A stretch of DNA of 64,000 nucleotides from an uncultured Collinsella sp. (GCA_958445065.1 CAUCQW010000011.1:1-64000); one strand, 5' to 3'. Shown: positions 35,099 through 44,385, counted from the stretch's first letter. Translations and numbers: made by a program. Notes: generated by a model not told the origin, from the letters alone.

Positions 35099-37429
35099 GT
35101 GGTCCTCGACATCCCGACCCGTGCGCTGTCCGAGCCATTCGCCTACGGTATCCCCCGGTCCCTTGCCAACGAGGCGCAGATCGGATCCACGGTCCTGGTC
35201 CACTTTGGTAACCGTGCTGCCGCAGGCTATATCGTCGATATTGCGCCCGAACTGGGCGACTTGCAAGGCAACATTACCCTCGACACCGCGCGCATCAAGC
35301 CCATCGAGACCATCCTCAGCAAACCGCTCTTTGGCGCCGAGTCCGCCCGTATTGCACGTTGGATGAGCCGCGAGTATGTTGCGACGCTTTCCGAGTGCCT
35401 GCGCCTGTTCTTGCCTCCGGGCGGAAGCCCGCGCGTGGTCAAGGGCGATGACGGCGTGTGGACCGTTGAGCGCCCTGCCGTTAAACCCATCCAAAACCGC
35501 TGGGTCATGCTCACGCCCGAGGGTTTCGACTACACGCCGCCAAAGACCGCGGTCCGTCAGCGTCAGCTCATCGAGGCGCTCCAGTGCGGCCCGGTCACGA
35601 CGCGCGACCTCAACCTGCTCTATAACAGTATGTCGGCGACCATCAAGGCGCTCGAAAAACGCGGCGTCGTGGTGGTGGAGGAGCGCCGTGCCTGGCGCGG
35701 TTGCAGCGAGCAGACCACGCTGTCCTCGGCAAGCGGCAAGGCGCCGGTCTCTCTTACCAACGGCCAGCAACAGGCACTCGCGCAGATTGAGCGCGCCCGT
35801 CTGGACGCTCATGGCGACGTGGTGCTGGTCGACGGCGTCACCGGCTCCGGCAAAACCGAGGTCTACCTCTCGGCGATTGAGCGCGTGCTGGCGACCGGCC
35901 GTTCGGCCTGCGTGCTCGTGCCCGAGATCTCGCTGACGGCCCAGACCGTCGGCCGCTTCCGTTCGCGCTTTGGCGAGACGGTCGCCGTGTTCCATTCGCG
36001 CCTTTCGGCCGGCGAGCGTCTGGACCAGTGGGATATGGTCGCCAGCGGTGCGGCCCGCGTGGTAGTCGGCGCCCGCTCGGCGCTCTTTTGCCCGCTCAGC
36101 GACTTGGGTCTCATCATCATCGACGAGGAGCACGAGACCAGCTACAAGCAGGGCTCTAGTCCGCGCTACCATGCGCGCGAGGTGGCGGCCGAGATGGCGC
36201 GGCGCTACCGCTGCCCGCTCGTGTTGGGCTCCGCCACGCCCTCGGCCGAGGCCCTCGACCGCTGCCGCCGTGGCACGTATAACGGTGCCACCTGGACGCG
36301 CGTCGAGATGCCCGAGCGCCCGGGACACGCCGTGCTGCCGACAGTCCGCATTGCCGACCTGCGCCGCGAGTTCTCGCACGGCAGCCGCTCTATGTTCTCA
36401 AAACCCTTGATGGAAGGTCTGGAGCGTGTGGTCGAGCGCCGCGAGAAGGCAGTGCTACTACATAACCGCCGTGGCTTTGCGCCGTTCCTGATGTGCCGCG
36501 AGTGCGGCTGCGTCCCAACCTGCAACCACTGCTCCACCGCGCTTACGTATCACGAGCGCACGCACACGCTGCAGTGTCACACCTGCGGATCGTCTTGGCG
36601 CGTGCAGCCGTATCCCGCGCCCACGAGTCGTTGCCCCAAATGCGGTAGCCGCTATCTGGCAAAAATGGGCCTGGGCACTCAGCAGATCGAGGACGCGCTG
36701 CACCAGATGCTGCCCGAGGATGTCGCCATCATTCGCATGGATGCCGATTCCACGCGCGGCAAGGATGCGCACAAAAAACTGCTCGAGCAGTTCGATGCCG
36801 CCGATTGTGCGGTGCTGCTGGGCACGCAGATGATCGCCAAGGGCCTTGACTTTCCCGAGGTCACGCTTGTGGGCGTGGTCAATGCCGACTTTGCCCTCAA
36901 GCTGCCGGACTTCCGCGCAGGGGAGCGCGCCTACGACCTGCTGGAACAGGTGGCGGGCCGTGCCGGTCGCGGCGATCGTCCCGGTGAGGTGATCATCCAG
37001 ACCTACCTGCCCGAGGATCCGGTCATTCGCGCCGTCGCTGAGCACGACCGTTCGATCTTTACCGACTACGACCTGGATCAGCGCCGCGACGCGCTGTACC
37101 CGCCGTTTATTCGCCTGGTCAACATTTTGGTGTGGTCGGCGAACCGAGACGACGCGCACGACTACATCGGGCGCATTGCAAAGCTTCTTAAGCGCCGCTG
37201 GCATGCCGCCGCGCCAGACTTTTTGCGGGCGGGCAGCGCGGTGCCGCAGGTGCTGGGCCCGGCTTCGTGTGTAATCGAGAGAGCCAAGGACCGTTACCGC
37301 TTCCATCTGCTTGTGAAGTCGCCCGTGGGGTACCATGTCTCTGATGATATCGACGCCTGCCTCAAAGAGGCGGGCTCCATGCGCGGCGTGAGCGTGAGCG
37401 TTGACGTCGATGCCTATGATTTGATGTAA
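35099..37429 (+). CDS. priA: primosomal replication restart helicase PriA
   Basis: From the first conventional start (GTG 35099) 776 residues are read. Walker A GVTGSGKTEVYLS is near 247, DEEH near 340, the zinc-binding cysteines (CRECGCVPTCNHC, CHTCGSSW, CPKCGS) near 463-520, and helicase motifs GTQMIAKGLDFPEVTLVGV and EQVAGRAGRGDRPG follow. The frame stays open and family-like upstream (YASV before VLDIPTR), and there is no ribosome-binding site for 35099. A strong AGGAGGT at 34960-34966 precedes an ATA codon at 34976 in frame, so the true protein probably has 41 more residues and an unusual start. Confidence 0.93.
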   Translation: MVLDIPTRALSEPFAYGIPRSLANEAQIGSTVLVHFGNRAAAGYIVDIAPELGDLQGNITLDTARIKPIETILSKPLFGAESARIARWMSREYVATLSECLRLFLPPGGSPRVVKGDDGVWTVERPAVKPIQNRWVMLTPEGFDYTPPKTAVRQRQLIEALQCGPVTTRDLNLLYNSMSATIKALEKRGVVVVEERRAWRGCSEQTTLSSASGKAPVSLTNGQQQALAQIERARLDAHGDVVLVDGVTGSGKTEVYLSAIERVLATGRSACVLVPEISLTAQTVGRFRSRFGETVAVFHSRLSAGERLDQWDMVASGAARVVVGARSALFCPLSDLGLIIIDEEHETSYKQGSSPRYHAREVAAEMARRYRCPLVLGSATPSAEALDRCRRGTYNGATWTRVEMPERPGHAVLPTVRIADLRREFSHGSRSMFSKPLMEGLERVVERREKAVLLHNRRGFAPFLMCRECGCVPTCNHCSTALTYHERTHTLQCHTCGSSWRVQPYPAPTSRCPKCGSRYLAKMGLGTQQIEDALHQMLPEDVAIIRMDADSTRGKDAHKKLLEQFDAADCAVLLGTQMIAKGLDFPEVTLVGVVNADFALKLPDFRAGERAYDLLEQVAGRAGRGDRPGEVIIQTYLPEDPVIRAVAEHDRSIFTDYDLDQRRDALYPPFIRLVNILVWSANRDDAHDYIGRIAKLLKRRWHAAAPDFLRAGSAVPQVLGPASCVIERAKDRYRFHLLVKSPVGYHVSDDIDACLKEAGSMRGVSVSVDVDAYDLM

Positions 37430-37447
37430 CAACCCGAAAGGATGGCC

Positions 37448-37984
37448 ATGGAAGCCAACGGAATCGTACTGTCGCCCGACCCTCGTCTGCGCCAGGAGTG
37501 CGCCGTCATCGAGGAGATCACCCCGGCGATTGAGGCGCTTGCCGAGAAGATGAAGAAGATGATGTTCGACAACGGCGGTTGCGGCCTGGCCGCCCCGCAG
37601 ATCGGTGAGCTCATTCAGCTCGTCACCATCGACTGCGACTACAGCGACAAGAACGATTACGACCCGTACGTGCTCATCAACCCCGTCATTGTCGAGCAGA
37701 GTGACCATTTGGTGCCGTTTAGCGAGGGCTGCCTTTCCATCCCCGGCATTAGCTGCGAGATCGAGCGTCCCGATCACGTTGTCGTCGAGGCGTATGACCT
37801 GGATGCCAACCTGATTCGCTATGAGGCCACAGGCGACCTGTTCTGCGTGTGCCTGCAGCACGAGATCGATCACCTGCACGGCAATACCATGTTCGAGCGA
37901 CTCAAGCCGATGCAGAGGATCAAGGCCGTCAAGGAGTACCAGGACGCCCTGGCCCGCGGCGCTCGACCGGGCGAGACGGAGTAG
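37448..37984 (+). CDS. def: peptide deformylase
   Basis: A 178-residue metalloenzyme removing N-terminal formyl groups. Motif 1 is GCGLAAPQIG, motif 2 EGCLSIPG, motif 3 HEIDHLHG with the metal-binding residues. ATG 37448 is preferred to ATG 37442 because GAAAGGA ends 5 bases before it. It is followed by fmt, its functional partner in formyl-methionine handling, after a gap containing a long inverted repeat. Confidence 0.95.
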   Translation: MEANGIVLSPDPRLRQECAVIEEITPAIEALAEKMKKMMFDNGGCGLAAPQIGELIQLVTIDCDYSDKNDYDPYVLINPVIVEQSDHLVPFSEGCLSIPGISCEIERPDHVVVEAYDLDANLIRYEATGDLFCVCLQHEIDHLHGNTMFERLKPMQRIKAVKEYQDALARGARPGETE

Positions 37985-37992
37985 GTTTGTCC

Positions 37993-38088
37993 GTCCCCGG
38001 GGCGCCCGCCTATATCATCCCGTGCTCAAACATTCTCGCTGCGCTGCGAAACTGCGCGCGGGACGATATAGGCGGGCGCCCCGGGGAC
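37993..38088. repeat. long inverted repeat between def and fmt
   Basis: Perfect 24-base arms at 37993-38016 and 38065-38088; pairing continues inward for 9 more bases with two mismatches. The outer arm is very GC-rich (CCCCGGGGCGCCCGCC). No T run follows. The rest of the 321-base def-fmt gap (38089-38305) holds no gene I can support. Confidence 0.85.
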
Positions 38089-38305
38089 TACGTTGACGCT
38101 GCTTGACTCGCCCGGGTGCCGTCGGGCCAGGGAAGGGCGTCTTCGCTGATAATTGCTTTGTTGGAAGAGCTGCTTTTATTGCGGCTCTTTCTTTGGTTTT
38201 GGGTATATTTGTTTTTGTTGAATTGTTCTTGCGGATGGGCCGGGTACTTGGCTTTCCGCTGTTCTTTGTAGCCGTCTCGGCTTTGGTTGAGGGGAGACGT
38301 CCTTT

Positions 38306-39226
38306 ATGCGTATTGTGTTTATGGGTACGCCTGATTTTGCTGAGCCTTCGCTGGTTTCGCTTGTTGAGGCTGGGAATGAGATTGCGCTTGTTGTTACTCG
38401 TCCTGATGCTGTTCGTGGGCGTGGTAAAAAGTTGGAGCCGTCTCCTGTTAAGGCTAAGGCGCTTGAGTTGGGGTTGCCGGTTGTTGAGGCCAATCGTATG
38501 ACGCCTGAGGTTGTTGAGGCGCTTCAGGCTGTCCAGGCTGACATTTTCTGCGTGGCTGCTTATGGGTGCATTTTGCCCGATGAGGTGCTGCATATGGCGC
38601 CGCTCGGCATTGTGAATGTTCATGCGTCCTTGCTGCCTCGTTGGCGTGGGGCTGCTCCTATTCAGCGTGCGATTCTCGCTGGTGACGAGGTTGCTGGCGT
38701 TTCTATCATGCGCATCGGGCATGGCGTGGATACTGGCGCTTATTGTGCTCAGGCTTCCACGTCGGTTGCCGGTAAGCATGCTGAGGCGCTGACCATGGAG
38801 CTTGCTGAGCTTGGCGGTAAATTGCTTGCCGATACGCTTCCTTCGCTTTCCGATGGCACCGCCGTGTGGACTGAGCAGGATGAGTCGCTTGTTACCCATG
38901 CCGCCAAGATTTCTAAGCAGGAGATGCGTCTTGATCCGCAGATGGGGGCGCTCAATTGCGTGCGTCATGTGCTGGCCTCGTCCGATACCGCGCCTGCCCG
39001 ATGCGTGATTGCCGGCAAGACCGTGCGCGTGCTCGATGCTGCACCGGCCGATGTCTCGCTTGACGAGGGCGCCGTTGACGTTAAGAACAAGCGTGTTTAC
39101 CTTGGTCTTTCCGATGGCTCGGTTGAATTGCTCGAGGTTAAGCCCGATGGCAAGCGTGCTATGTCTGCTTCTGCCTGGGCTGCTGGCCTGCAGGGCGCCG
39201 ATCTTTCGTGGGGTGTTTTGTCATGA
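38306..39226 (+). CDS. fmt: methionyl-tRNA formyltransferase
   Basis: A 306-residue formyltransferase using 10-formyl-THF. MRIVFMGTPDFAEPSL and GVFVTRPD-equivalent VVTRPDAVRGRGKK at the N-terminus, NVHASLLPRWRGAAPIQRAI with the formyl-transfer His/Asn, and GVSIMRIGHGVDTGA in the middle are diagnostic. The gene uses strikingly many T-ending codons (GTT, CTT, GCT, CGT) unlike gltX or priA. GGGGAGA lies upstream. Its stop overlaps rsmB. Confidence 0.96.
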   Translation: MRIVFMGTPDFAEPSLVSLVEAGNEIALVVTRPDAVRGRGKKLEPSPVKAKALELGLPVVEANRMTPEVVEALQAVQADIFCVAAYGCILPDEVLHMAPLGIVNVHASLLPRWRGAAPIQRAILAGDEVAGVSIMRIGHGVDTGAYCAQASTSVAGKHAEALTMELAELGGKLLADTLPSLSDGTAVWTEQDESLVTHAAKISKQEMRLDPQMGALNCVRHVLASSDTAPARCVIAGKTVRVLDAAPADVSLDEGAVDVKNKRVYLGLSDGSVELLEVKPDGKRAMSASAWAAGLQGADLSWGVLS

Positions 39227-40623
39227 GCAAGCTGTCACCCGCGCGCAAGCTTGCGCTCGATGTATTGATGGAGGCCGATCGCCGCGGTATGTATGCACGC
39301 GACGTGTTGTCTTCCCGTGCTTCTGCCAAGGCCATTGATCAACGCGATTCCGCGTTTGCCGCTCGCTTGGCGCTCGGTGTTGCCGCCACACAGGGTATTT
39401 TGGATGAACTGCTCGATCAGTTTCTCGATAAGCCCAAAAAGGTCGCGCCGCGTGTTCGCATGGCGCTTCGCATCTCGGCCTTCGAGATGCTCTATCTGCA
39501 TACGCCTGGCCGCGTTGCGGTGAGTCAGGGCGTTGAGCTGGTGCGCAGCGGAGCTAAGTCTGCCGCTGGTTTGGCCAATGCCGTGCTCCATAAGGTCGCG
39601 GACAACGTTGAGAACTTTGCCACTGCGTCCGATGTAGATGAGTCTGAGCGACGCTTGGTTCGTCTGTCGCGCCTGATGGGTCTGCCGCGTTGGCTTTGCG
39701 CTCGTATTATGGCCTCGTTCGATACCCCAGAGGGTGCGCTCAACTTTGCTGGCAATCTGGCCCCCGCGCCTCTGGCCCTGCATGAGAACGCCTTTGCGAA
39801 CAAGCCCGATCCGTATATCTCGCAGCTCGTCGCGCCTGTCTTCCCGGGCTGCCATGCCCCGGTTGATGCCCAGGTTACCGTTGCTTCGGGTGTGTTTGAG
39901 CGTGCTGCCGCGGTGGCGTCTGATCTCAACGCGCAGCTTATCGCCACGGCTGCCACGCGCCCTGGATGCTGCCTTGAGATTGGTGCCGGTCGCGGTACCA
40001 AGACCTATGTGATGATGTGCCAGGCTAAGCGCGCCGGCTATGAGCGTCAGCATACGGCACTTGATCTTCATGACCGCAAGTGCGATCTGAATCTCGCTCG
40101 CCTGCATAAGGCCGGTATTCAGGGCGTTCGTACGGTTTCGGGTGATGCCTGTGAGCTTGATGAGGTGCTCACATCGTTTGATGCCATGCTTGGAGAGCCG
40201 GTTAAGTTCGACACGGTCTTTATCGATGCGCCGTGCTCGGGCACCGGCACCATGCGCCGTCATCCTGAGATCCCGTGGCGCCTAACCGAGAATGATGTGA
40301 CGACCGAGTTACCCAAGCTTCAGCTGACGATGCTTAAGGAGGCTTCTGCGCGCGTGGCCGCCGGCGGAGAGCTCATCTATGCCACCTGCTCGGTTTTTGA
40401 TGAAGAGAACACGCAGGTCGTGGATGCCTTCCTGGCCTCTTCCGAGGGCGCCGACTTTAGCGTCGCACCGCTCTCCGAGGCGCAGATTCTGCAACTCCCT
40501 GAGTTCGATCAGGCCAAGAAACTCGTATCCGTACGCCAGAACGATCAAGGCCTCTTCCAAAGCGTGCCGGTAAACGCCGACTCCTACGACGGCCACTTCT
40601 GCGCCCGCCTGATTCGCAAGTAA
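39223..40623 (+). CDS. rsmB: 16S rRNA (cytosine-967-C5)-methyltransferase
   Basis: A 466-residue enzyme. Residues ~1-140 are a NusB-like RNA-binding domain (ARKLALDVLMEADRRG); the remainder is a Sun/NSUN methyltransferase with LEIGAGRGTKTYVMM, DAPCSGTGTMRRHPEIPW (catalytic-cycle Cys) and YATCSVFDEEN (nucleophile Cys). ATG 39223 overlaps the fmt stop by 4 bases (ATGA). fmt-rsmB adjacency is common in bacteria. Confidence 0.93.
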   Translation: MSKLSPARKLALDVLMEADRRGMYARDVLSSRASAKAIDQRDSAFAARLALGVAATQGILDELLDQFLDKPKKVAPRVRMALRISAFEMLYLHTPGRVAVSQGVELVRSGAKSAAGLANAVLHKVADNVENFATASDVDESERRLVRLSRLMGLPRWLCARIMASFDTPEGALNFAGNLAPAPLALHENAFANKPDPYISQLVAPVFPGCHAPVDAQVTVASGVFERAAAVASDLNAQLIATAATRPGCCLEIGAGRGTKTYVMMCQAKRAGYERQHTALDLHDRKCDLNLARLHKAGIQGVRTVSGDACELDEVLTSFDAMLGEPVKFDTVFIDAPCSGTGTMRRHPEIPWRLTENDVTTELPKLQLTMLKEASARVAAGGELIYATCSVFDEENTQVVDAFLASSEGADFSVAPLSEAQILQLPEFDQAKKLVSVRQNDQGLFQSVPVNADSYDGHFCARLIRK

Positions 40624-40628
40624 CTACT

Positions 40629-40697
40629 AAGTTGCGTTGAAATAGGGATTGAATAGCGGCATCTACCCGCCAAAAAGTCCTTATTTCACCGCAACTC
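40629..40697. repeat. 69-base extragenic palindromic element, copy 2
   Basis: Same length and family as 24379-24447, in the opposite orientation: its reverse complement starts GAGTTGCGGTGAAATA and shares GGTAGAT, TATTCA and TCCCTA blocks. One base of the left arm is changed (GCGTTGA), so the arms pair with a mismatch. It lies 6 bases after the rsmB stop, between convergent genes, as does copy 1. Confidence 0.8.
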
Positions 40698-40718
40698 ATA
40701 GAGCCACCTATAGCGCAA

Positions 40719-40760
40719 AGAAACAGCCCCGCGATCGATGTCGGTCGCGGGGCTGTTTGG
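40719..40760. terminator. bidirectional terminator between rsmB and the zinc-ribbon gene
   Basis: AAACAGCCCCGCGA and TCGCGGGGCTGTTT pair around a short loop (40721-40758). On the minus strand TTTCTTTG follows; on the plus strand TTTGGTTCC. It can serve both converging genes. Confidence 0.75.
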
Positions 40761-40763
40761 TTC

Positions 40764-41000
40764 CTAGTGGCTATGCGGGCAGTTGGCGCAGCAGCCGCTG
40801 GTGGCGTTGGTGCTGGAACCACCGCTTCGCTGGTCGGTGTTGTAGAAACCGCTGCCTTCGAACTTAATGCCGCTGGCCGAGAACGTCTTGGATGCCGGGG
40901 CACCGCAGCTAGGGCATACGACCTCGGGCGTCTCGGACATGGGGTGCTCAACCTCAAACACGTTGCCGCAGCTCGTGCACTTGTAATCGTAGCGCGCCAT
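40764..41000 (-). CDS. FmdB-family zinc-ribbon protein
   Basis: A 78-residue protein beginning MARYDYKCTSCGNVFEVEH, with CPSCGAPA closing the zinc ribbon; the C-terminal Gly/Ser-rich tail ends in CCANCPHSH, a second possible metal site. FmdB-type proteins are widespread and their function is poorly known (a regulatory role was proposed for the namesake). AAGGAAG precedes the ATG. Located downstream of the GH13-GH77 gene with 88 bases between. Confidence 0.9.
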   Translation of the reverse strand: MARYDYKCTSCGNVFEVEHPMSETPEVVCPSCGAPASKTFSASGIKFEGSGFYNTDQRSGGSSTNATSGCCANCPHSH

Positions 41001-41022
41001 AATACTTCCTTTTCAGCACAAA

Positions 41023-41044
41023 GCGGGCAGATCGCTCTGCCCGC
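41023..41044 (-). terminator. hairpin between the GH13-GH77 and FmdB genes
   Basis: GCGGGCAG and CTGCCCGC pair with a 6-base loop. On the minus strand it is followed only by TTTG, so it is a weak terminator or attenuator before the zinc-ribbon gene. Confidence 0.45.
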
Positions 41045-41088
41045 AAAAATTCAAACAGCTGTAACTGTACCCTATATCGGGGGTTTTA

Positions 41089-44000
41089 TCACGCTTCGCC
41101 CCAGAATCTATGAGTGTTGCGCAGGAGCTTCGCAGTTTTCTCCTCGGCTGCAGCAACGTCGGCCTCGTCAGCCTGCCATGTCCAGTTGCCTGTGGCTACA
41201 CCCGGCACGTTCATACGTGCATCGTCGCCCAGTCCCAGCACGTCCTGCAGCGGCATCATCACGAGCGGTGCACCGCTTGCCAGGGCATTGCCCATGAGCT
41301 CGCTTGCCAATGTAATGCCGCTCGGCTCATCGCCGCCTGCAAAGGAGCGCGTGCACCAGCCGGCAAGTGTCGAGGTGTCGTGCGTCGAGGTGTACAGGAT
41401 CTTTCCCGGTGTGGGGTGAATTCCGCAACGAACGTCGTAGTCGCTAAACTCCAGCACGTCCATGCCGGGGAAGCCGCAGGTCGAAGCCATGGCGCGAACG
41501 CCGGGCGTCAGGTAACCCAGGTCCTCGGCGATAAAGTTGAGCGGACCCAGCTCTTCATAGGCGGTCTGGAACAGGTCCTTGCCCGGGCCTGCCAGCCAGC
41601 GGCCGTCGGCACAGGCCTTACCGGCGGGAATGCTAAAGTAGCTGTGGAAGCCCAGGAAGTGGTCCAGGCGCACGCGGTCGTAGAGCGAAAACGCACGGCG
41701 CAGGCGGTCGAGCCACCAGCGATAGCCGTTCTCCTTCATGCGATCCCATCGGAAGGTGGGGTTGCCCCACACCTGGCCCTCGGGCGCAAAGTTGTCGGGC
41801 GGCGCGCCCGAAATCTCAATCGCCTTGCCGGTATCGGACAGCCAGAAGTTCTCGGGCTCGCTCCACGCGTCGGCCGAATCGTCCGAGACATACATCGGGA
41901 TATCGCCGATGACCTCGATGCCCTTCTTGTGCGCATAGTTCATGAGCTCGCACCAGGCAAGGTCAAAGCGATACTGCATGTACGCCTGCAGCTCGGCCTC
42001 GTCGTGGAAGCGCTTGTCATCGATCAGATACTCGTTGTAGCGCGCGACATCTGCCGGCCAATCGTGGCGCGACTCGCCCTCAAAGTACTTCTTAACGGCC
42101 ATGTAGACGCAGTACTTCTCGAGCCAGTCGGCGTTGCGATGTTTAAACGCCGTGTACAGCGGGTCGGCATCCTCGCCGCCGTGAGCCTTCCATGCAGCAA
42201 AGTCGGCGGCCAGCTCCTCGTGACTCTCGGGTAGCAGATCAATATTGCCTGCAAAGGCCGAGGGGCCGGCGTAGGGGGAGCGGAAGAAGTCCGTGGGGTT
42301 GACGGGCAGGACTTGCCAGTAGCGCATGCCCATAGCGGCCAGATGGTCGATAAAGCGACGCGTGGGCGCACCGATTGTGCCGGGCTTGCCGTCATCGGTC
42401 GGCACCGAGGTGATGTGGCACACAACGCCCGCGCCATGATCGAGCGGCTCCTGCAGGCGCTTCTCGGCATGGTGATAGATGATCGAAGAGCCCAGCGGGT
42501 ACAGGTCGAGCGTGACGGTACCGTTGTGGATCTCGCACTCGTGACCGCTGATCACGTCGCTCGCGCATTCGCCGAGCGCCGGAATCGTCACGCGGTGCGA
42601 ATTGCGCAGACTGCGGTTGATGATAACCGTCGCGGCCTCGCCGTCTTTGCCCGTGCGGGTGTAAGCCAAGACTTCGTCGTTGAGCGCAAAGGCCTTGATC
42701 TCGCCATCGACCATAAAGGGCAGCGCACGGCGCACGGCAGACGCGTTCTTAACGATGGCCAGTGTGTCGAAGTCGTGGAGTTGGTCCTTGGTCGGCAGGG
42801 TACGGCGGTTGCCCGGATCGGTGAGGCCCTCCAAGCCGTATTCATCGCCGTAATAGATTGAGGGTACGCCCGGGAAGGTCATCTGCATGAGCGTCGCCAG
42901 CCAAAAACGGCTCTTGGCCAGACCCATCGAGTTCTCGTCCAGGCGCCATTTGCTGCGCTCGCTCTCGGGCAGCTGCGACTCGTCGGGGCCACCGCCGAGC
43001 ACCGAGATGATGCGCGGACGGTCGTGGCTCGAAAGCAGATTGAGCGCGCAGGCCAGTGCCTCGCGCGGGTAGTTCTCGCGCAGGGTTTCGATATCCTCGG
43101 CTGCCTGGTAAGCGTTCTTGTAGCCCATCAAAAAGCCGATGACCATGTCGCGGAAGGGGTAGTCCATGGCGGAGTCGAGCTCCGAGCCCTGCAGATAGCG
43201 ACGCAGGTGGCCATAGCTGATCTTGTTGGAAGCGTCCTCCCAGACTTCGCCTAGCAGCAGTGCGTCGGGCTTCTCGGCGAGCACGGCCTTTTTGATTTCG
43301 GCCAGGAAGTCGTCGGAAAGCTCGTCGGCCACATCGAGTCGCCAGCCATGGGCACCGGCGCGCAGCCATTTACGGATCACGCCGTCCTTGCCCAGGAGCC
43401 GCTCGCGCACCAGTTCGGAGCTCTCATTGATGGCGGGCATGTTGCCCACGCCCCACCAGCAGTCATACGAACCGTCCTCATGGAAGTAAAATGCATCACG
43501 CCACGGCGAGTCCTCGCTCTGCCAAGCACCGACGCCGGGATAATTGCCGTAGCGGTTAAAGTAGATCGAGTCGTCGCCCGTATGGTTGAACACACCGTCC
43601 AGAATGATGGAAATGCCAAGCTTCTCGGCCGCCTCGCACAGCTCGGTAAAGTCCTGCTCGGTGCCCAGAATCGGGTCGATCTTGGTGTAGTCGGCCGTGT
43701 CGTAGCGGTGGTTGCTCGCGGCCTCAAAGATGGGGTTGAGGTAGATGGCCGTAAAGCCTAGCTCGGCAATGCGGGGCAGGTCATTTTGGATACCCTTGAG
43801 CGAACCGCCGTAAAAATCCCAGGTCTTGATGGAGCCGTCTTCGGCACGCTCGTACTCGGGCGGTTCGTTCCAGTCCTCGACCATGCGGCGCTGGATTCCT
43901 TTGCGCGGTTTTTCAACTTCGGTAAGCGTGCGCTCGCGCCAGTTTTCGTCGCGGGCATAGCGGTCGGGGAAGATCTGGTAGACCATGCCACGCTCGTACC

Positions 44001-44385
44001 ACTCAGGACGAACTTTGCGGTGCTTGTAGACGGTGATCTGGAAGGACGGGACCTCGGCGTAGTTGTAAGTTACGCCCTCGCCACCGGTGCGACCCTGCGG
44101 CGCGCCCAAACGGACCTCGGGCTGACCCTCGATATTGCAGATAAAGCTGTACCAGATAAGACAGGGCTCGGTGCACTCAAGCTCTACGGTAAATATGCCG
44201 TCGCCCTCGTGCGTCATGGGATACAGAGACTCACCGATCTCATCGACCCAGGTGCGCAGCGTAAGCGTTGCCTGGTTGGGGTCGGCATCCTCCAAAATCA
44301 CCGAGAGCGAAACGGAAGTTCCAGTGGTCACAGCGCCAAACGGAGTGCAAAACTGCGGTAGACGGCTGTTGTGAATCAATCTCAT
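41089..44385 (-). CDS. double glycosidase: GH13 alpha-amylase-type + GH77 4-alpha-glucanotransferase
   Basis: A 1098-residue protein of two complete enzymes. Residues ~1-125 are a beta-sandwich like the N-domain of neopullulanase/maltogenic amylase. The GH13 barrel (~130-640) has GWRLDVADE (nucleophile Asp near 349), LLGEVWED (acid Glu near 381) and SSHDRP (Asp near 454). From ~650 a MalQ-type GH77 domain follows, with RYWQVLPVNPTDFF, VRLDHFLGFHSYF (Asp near 904), FIAEDLG (Glu near 952) and THDTS (Asp near 1001). Both active sites look intact. It likely hydrolyses and disproportionates maltodextrins made by the neighbouring glycogen genes. It has its own upstream region with TGGTAAA(A)C sites. 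Confidence 0.9.
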   Translation of the reverse strand: MRLIHNSRLPQFCTPFGAVTTGTSVSLSVILEDADPNQATLTLRTWVDEIGESLYPMTHEGDGIFTVELECTEPCLIWYSFICNIEGQPEVRLGAPQGRTGGEGVTYNYAEVPSFQITVYKHRKVRPEWYERGMVYQIFPDRYARDENWRERTLTEVEKPRKGIQRRMVEDWNEPPEYERAEDGSIKTWDFYGGSLKGIQNDLPRIAELGFTAIYLNPIFEAASNHRYDTADYTKIDPILGTEQDFTELCEAAEKLGISIILDGVFNHTGDDSIYFNRYGNYPGVGAWQSEDSPWRDAFYFHEDGSYDCWWGVGNMPAINESSELVRERLLGKDGVIRKWLRAGAHGWRLDVADELSDDFLAEIKKAVLAEKPDALLLGEVWEDASNKISYGHLRRYLQGSELDSAMDYPFRDMVIGFLMGYKNAYQAAEDIETLRENYPREALACALNLLSSHDRPRIISVLGGGPDESQLPESERSKWRLDENSMGLAKSRFWLATLMQMTFPGVPSIYYGDEYGLEGLTDPGNRRTLPTKDQLHDFDTLAIVKNASAVRRALPFMVDGEIKAFALNDEVLAYTRTGKDGEAATVIINRSLRNSHRVTIPALGECASDVISGHECEIHNGTVTLDLYPLGSSIIYHHAEKRLQEPLDHGAGVVCHITSVPTDDGKPGTIGAPTRRFIDHLAAMGMRYWQVLPVNPTDFFRSPYAGPSAFAGNIDLLPESHEELAADFAAWKAHGGEDADPLYTAFKHRNADWLEKYCVYMAVKKYFEGESRHDWPADVARYNEYLIDDKRFHDEAELQAYMQYRFDLAWCELMNYAHKKGIEVIGDIPMYVSDDSADAWSEPENFWLSDTGKAIEISGAPPDNFAPEGQVWGNPTFRWDRMKENGYRWWLDRLRRAFSLYDRVRLDHFLGFHSYFSIPAGKACADGRWLAGPGKDLFQTAYEELGPLNFIAEDLGYLTPGVRAMASTCGFPGMDVLEFSDYDVRCGIHPTPGKILYTSTHDTSTLAGWCTRSFAGGDEPSGITLASELMGNALASGAPLVMMPLQDVLGLGDDARMNVPGVATGNWTWQADEADVAAAEEKTAKLLRNTHRFWGEA

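Noticed and set aside
38103..38501. Open frame of 132 codons before and into fmt
   Set aside because: It overlaps the start of fmt in another frame, has no ribosome-binding site and no family resemblance; its hydrophobicity comes from T-rich sequence.
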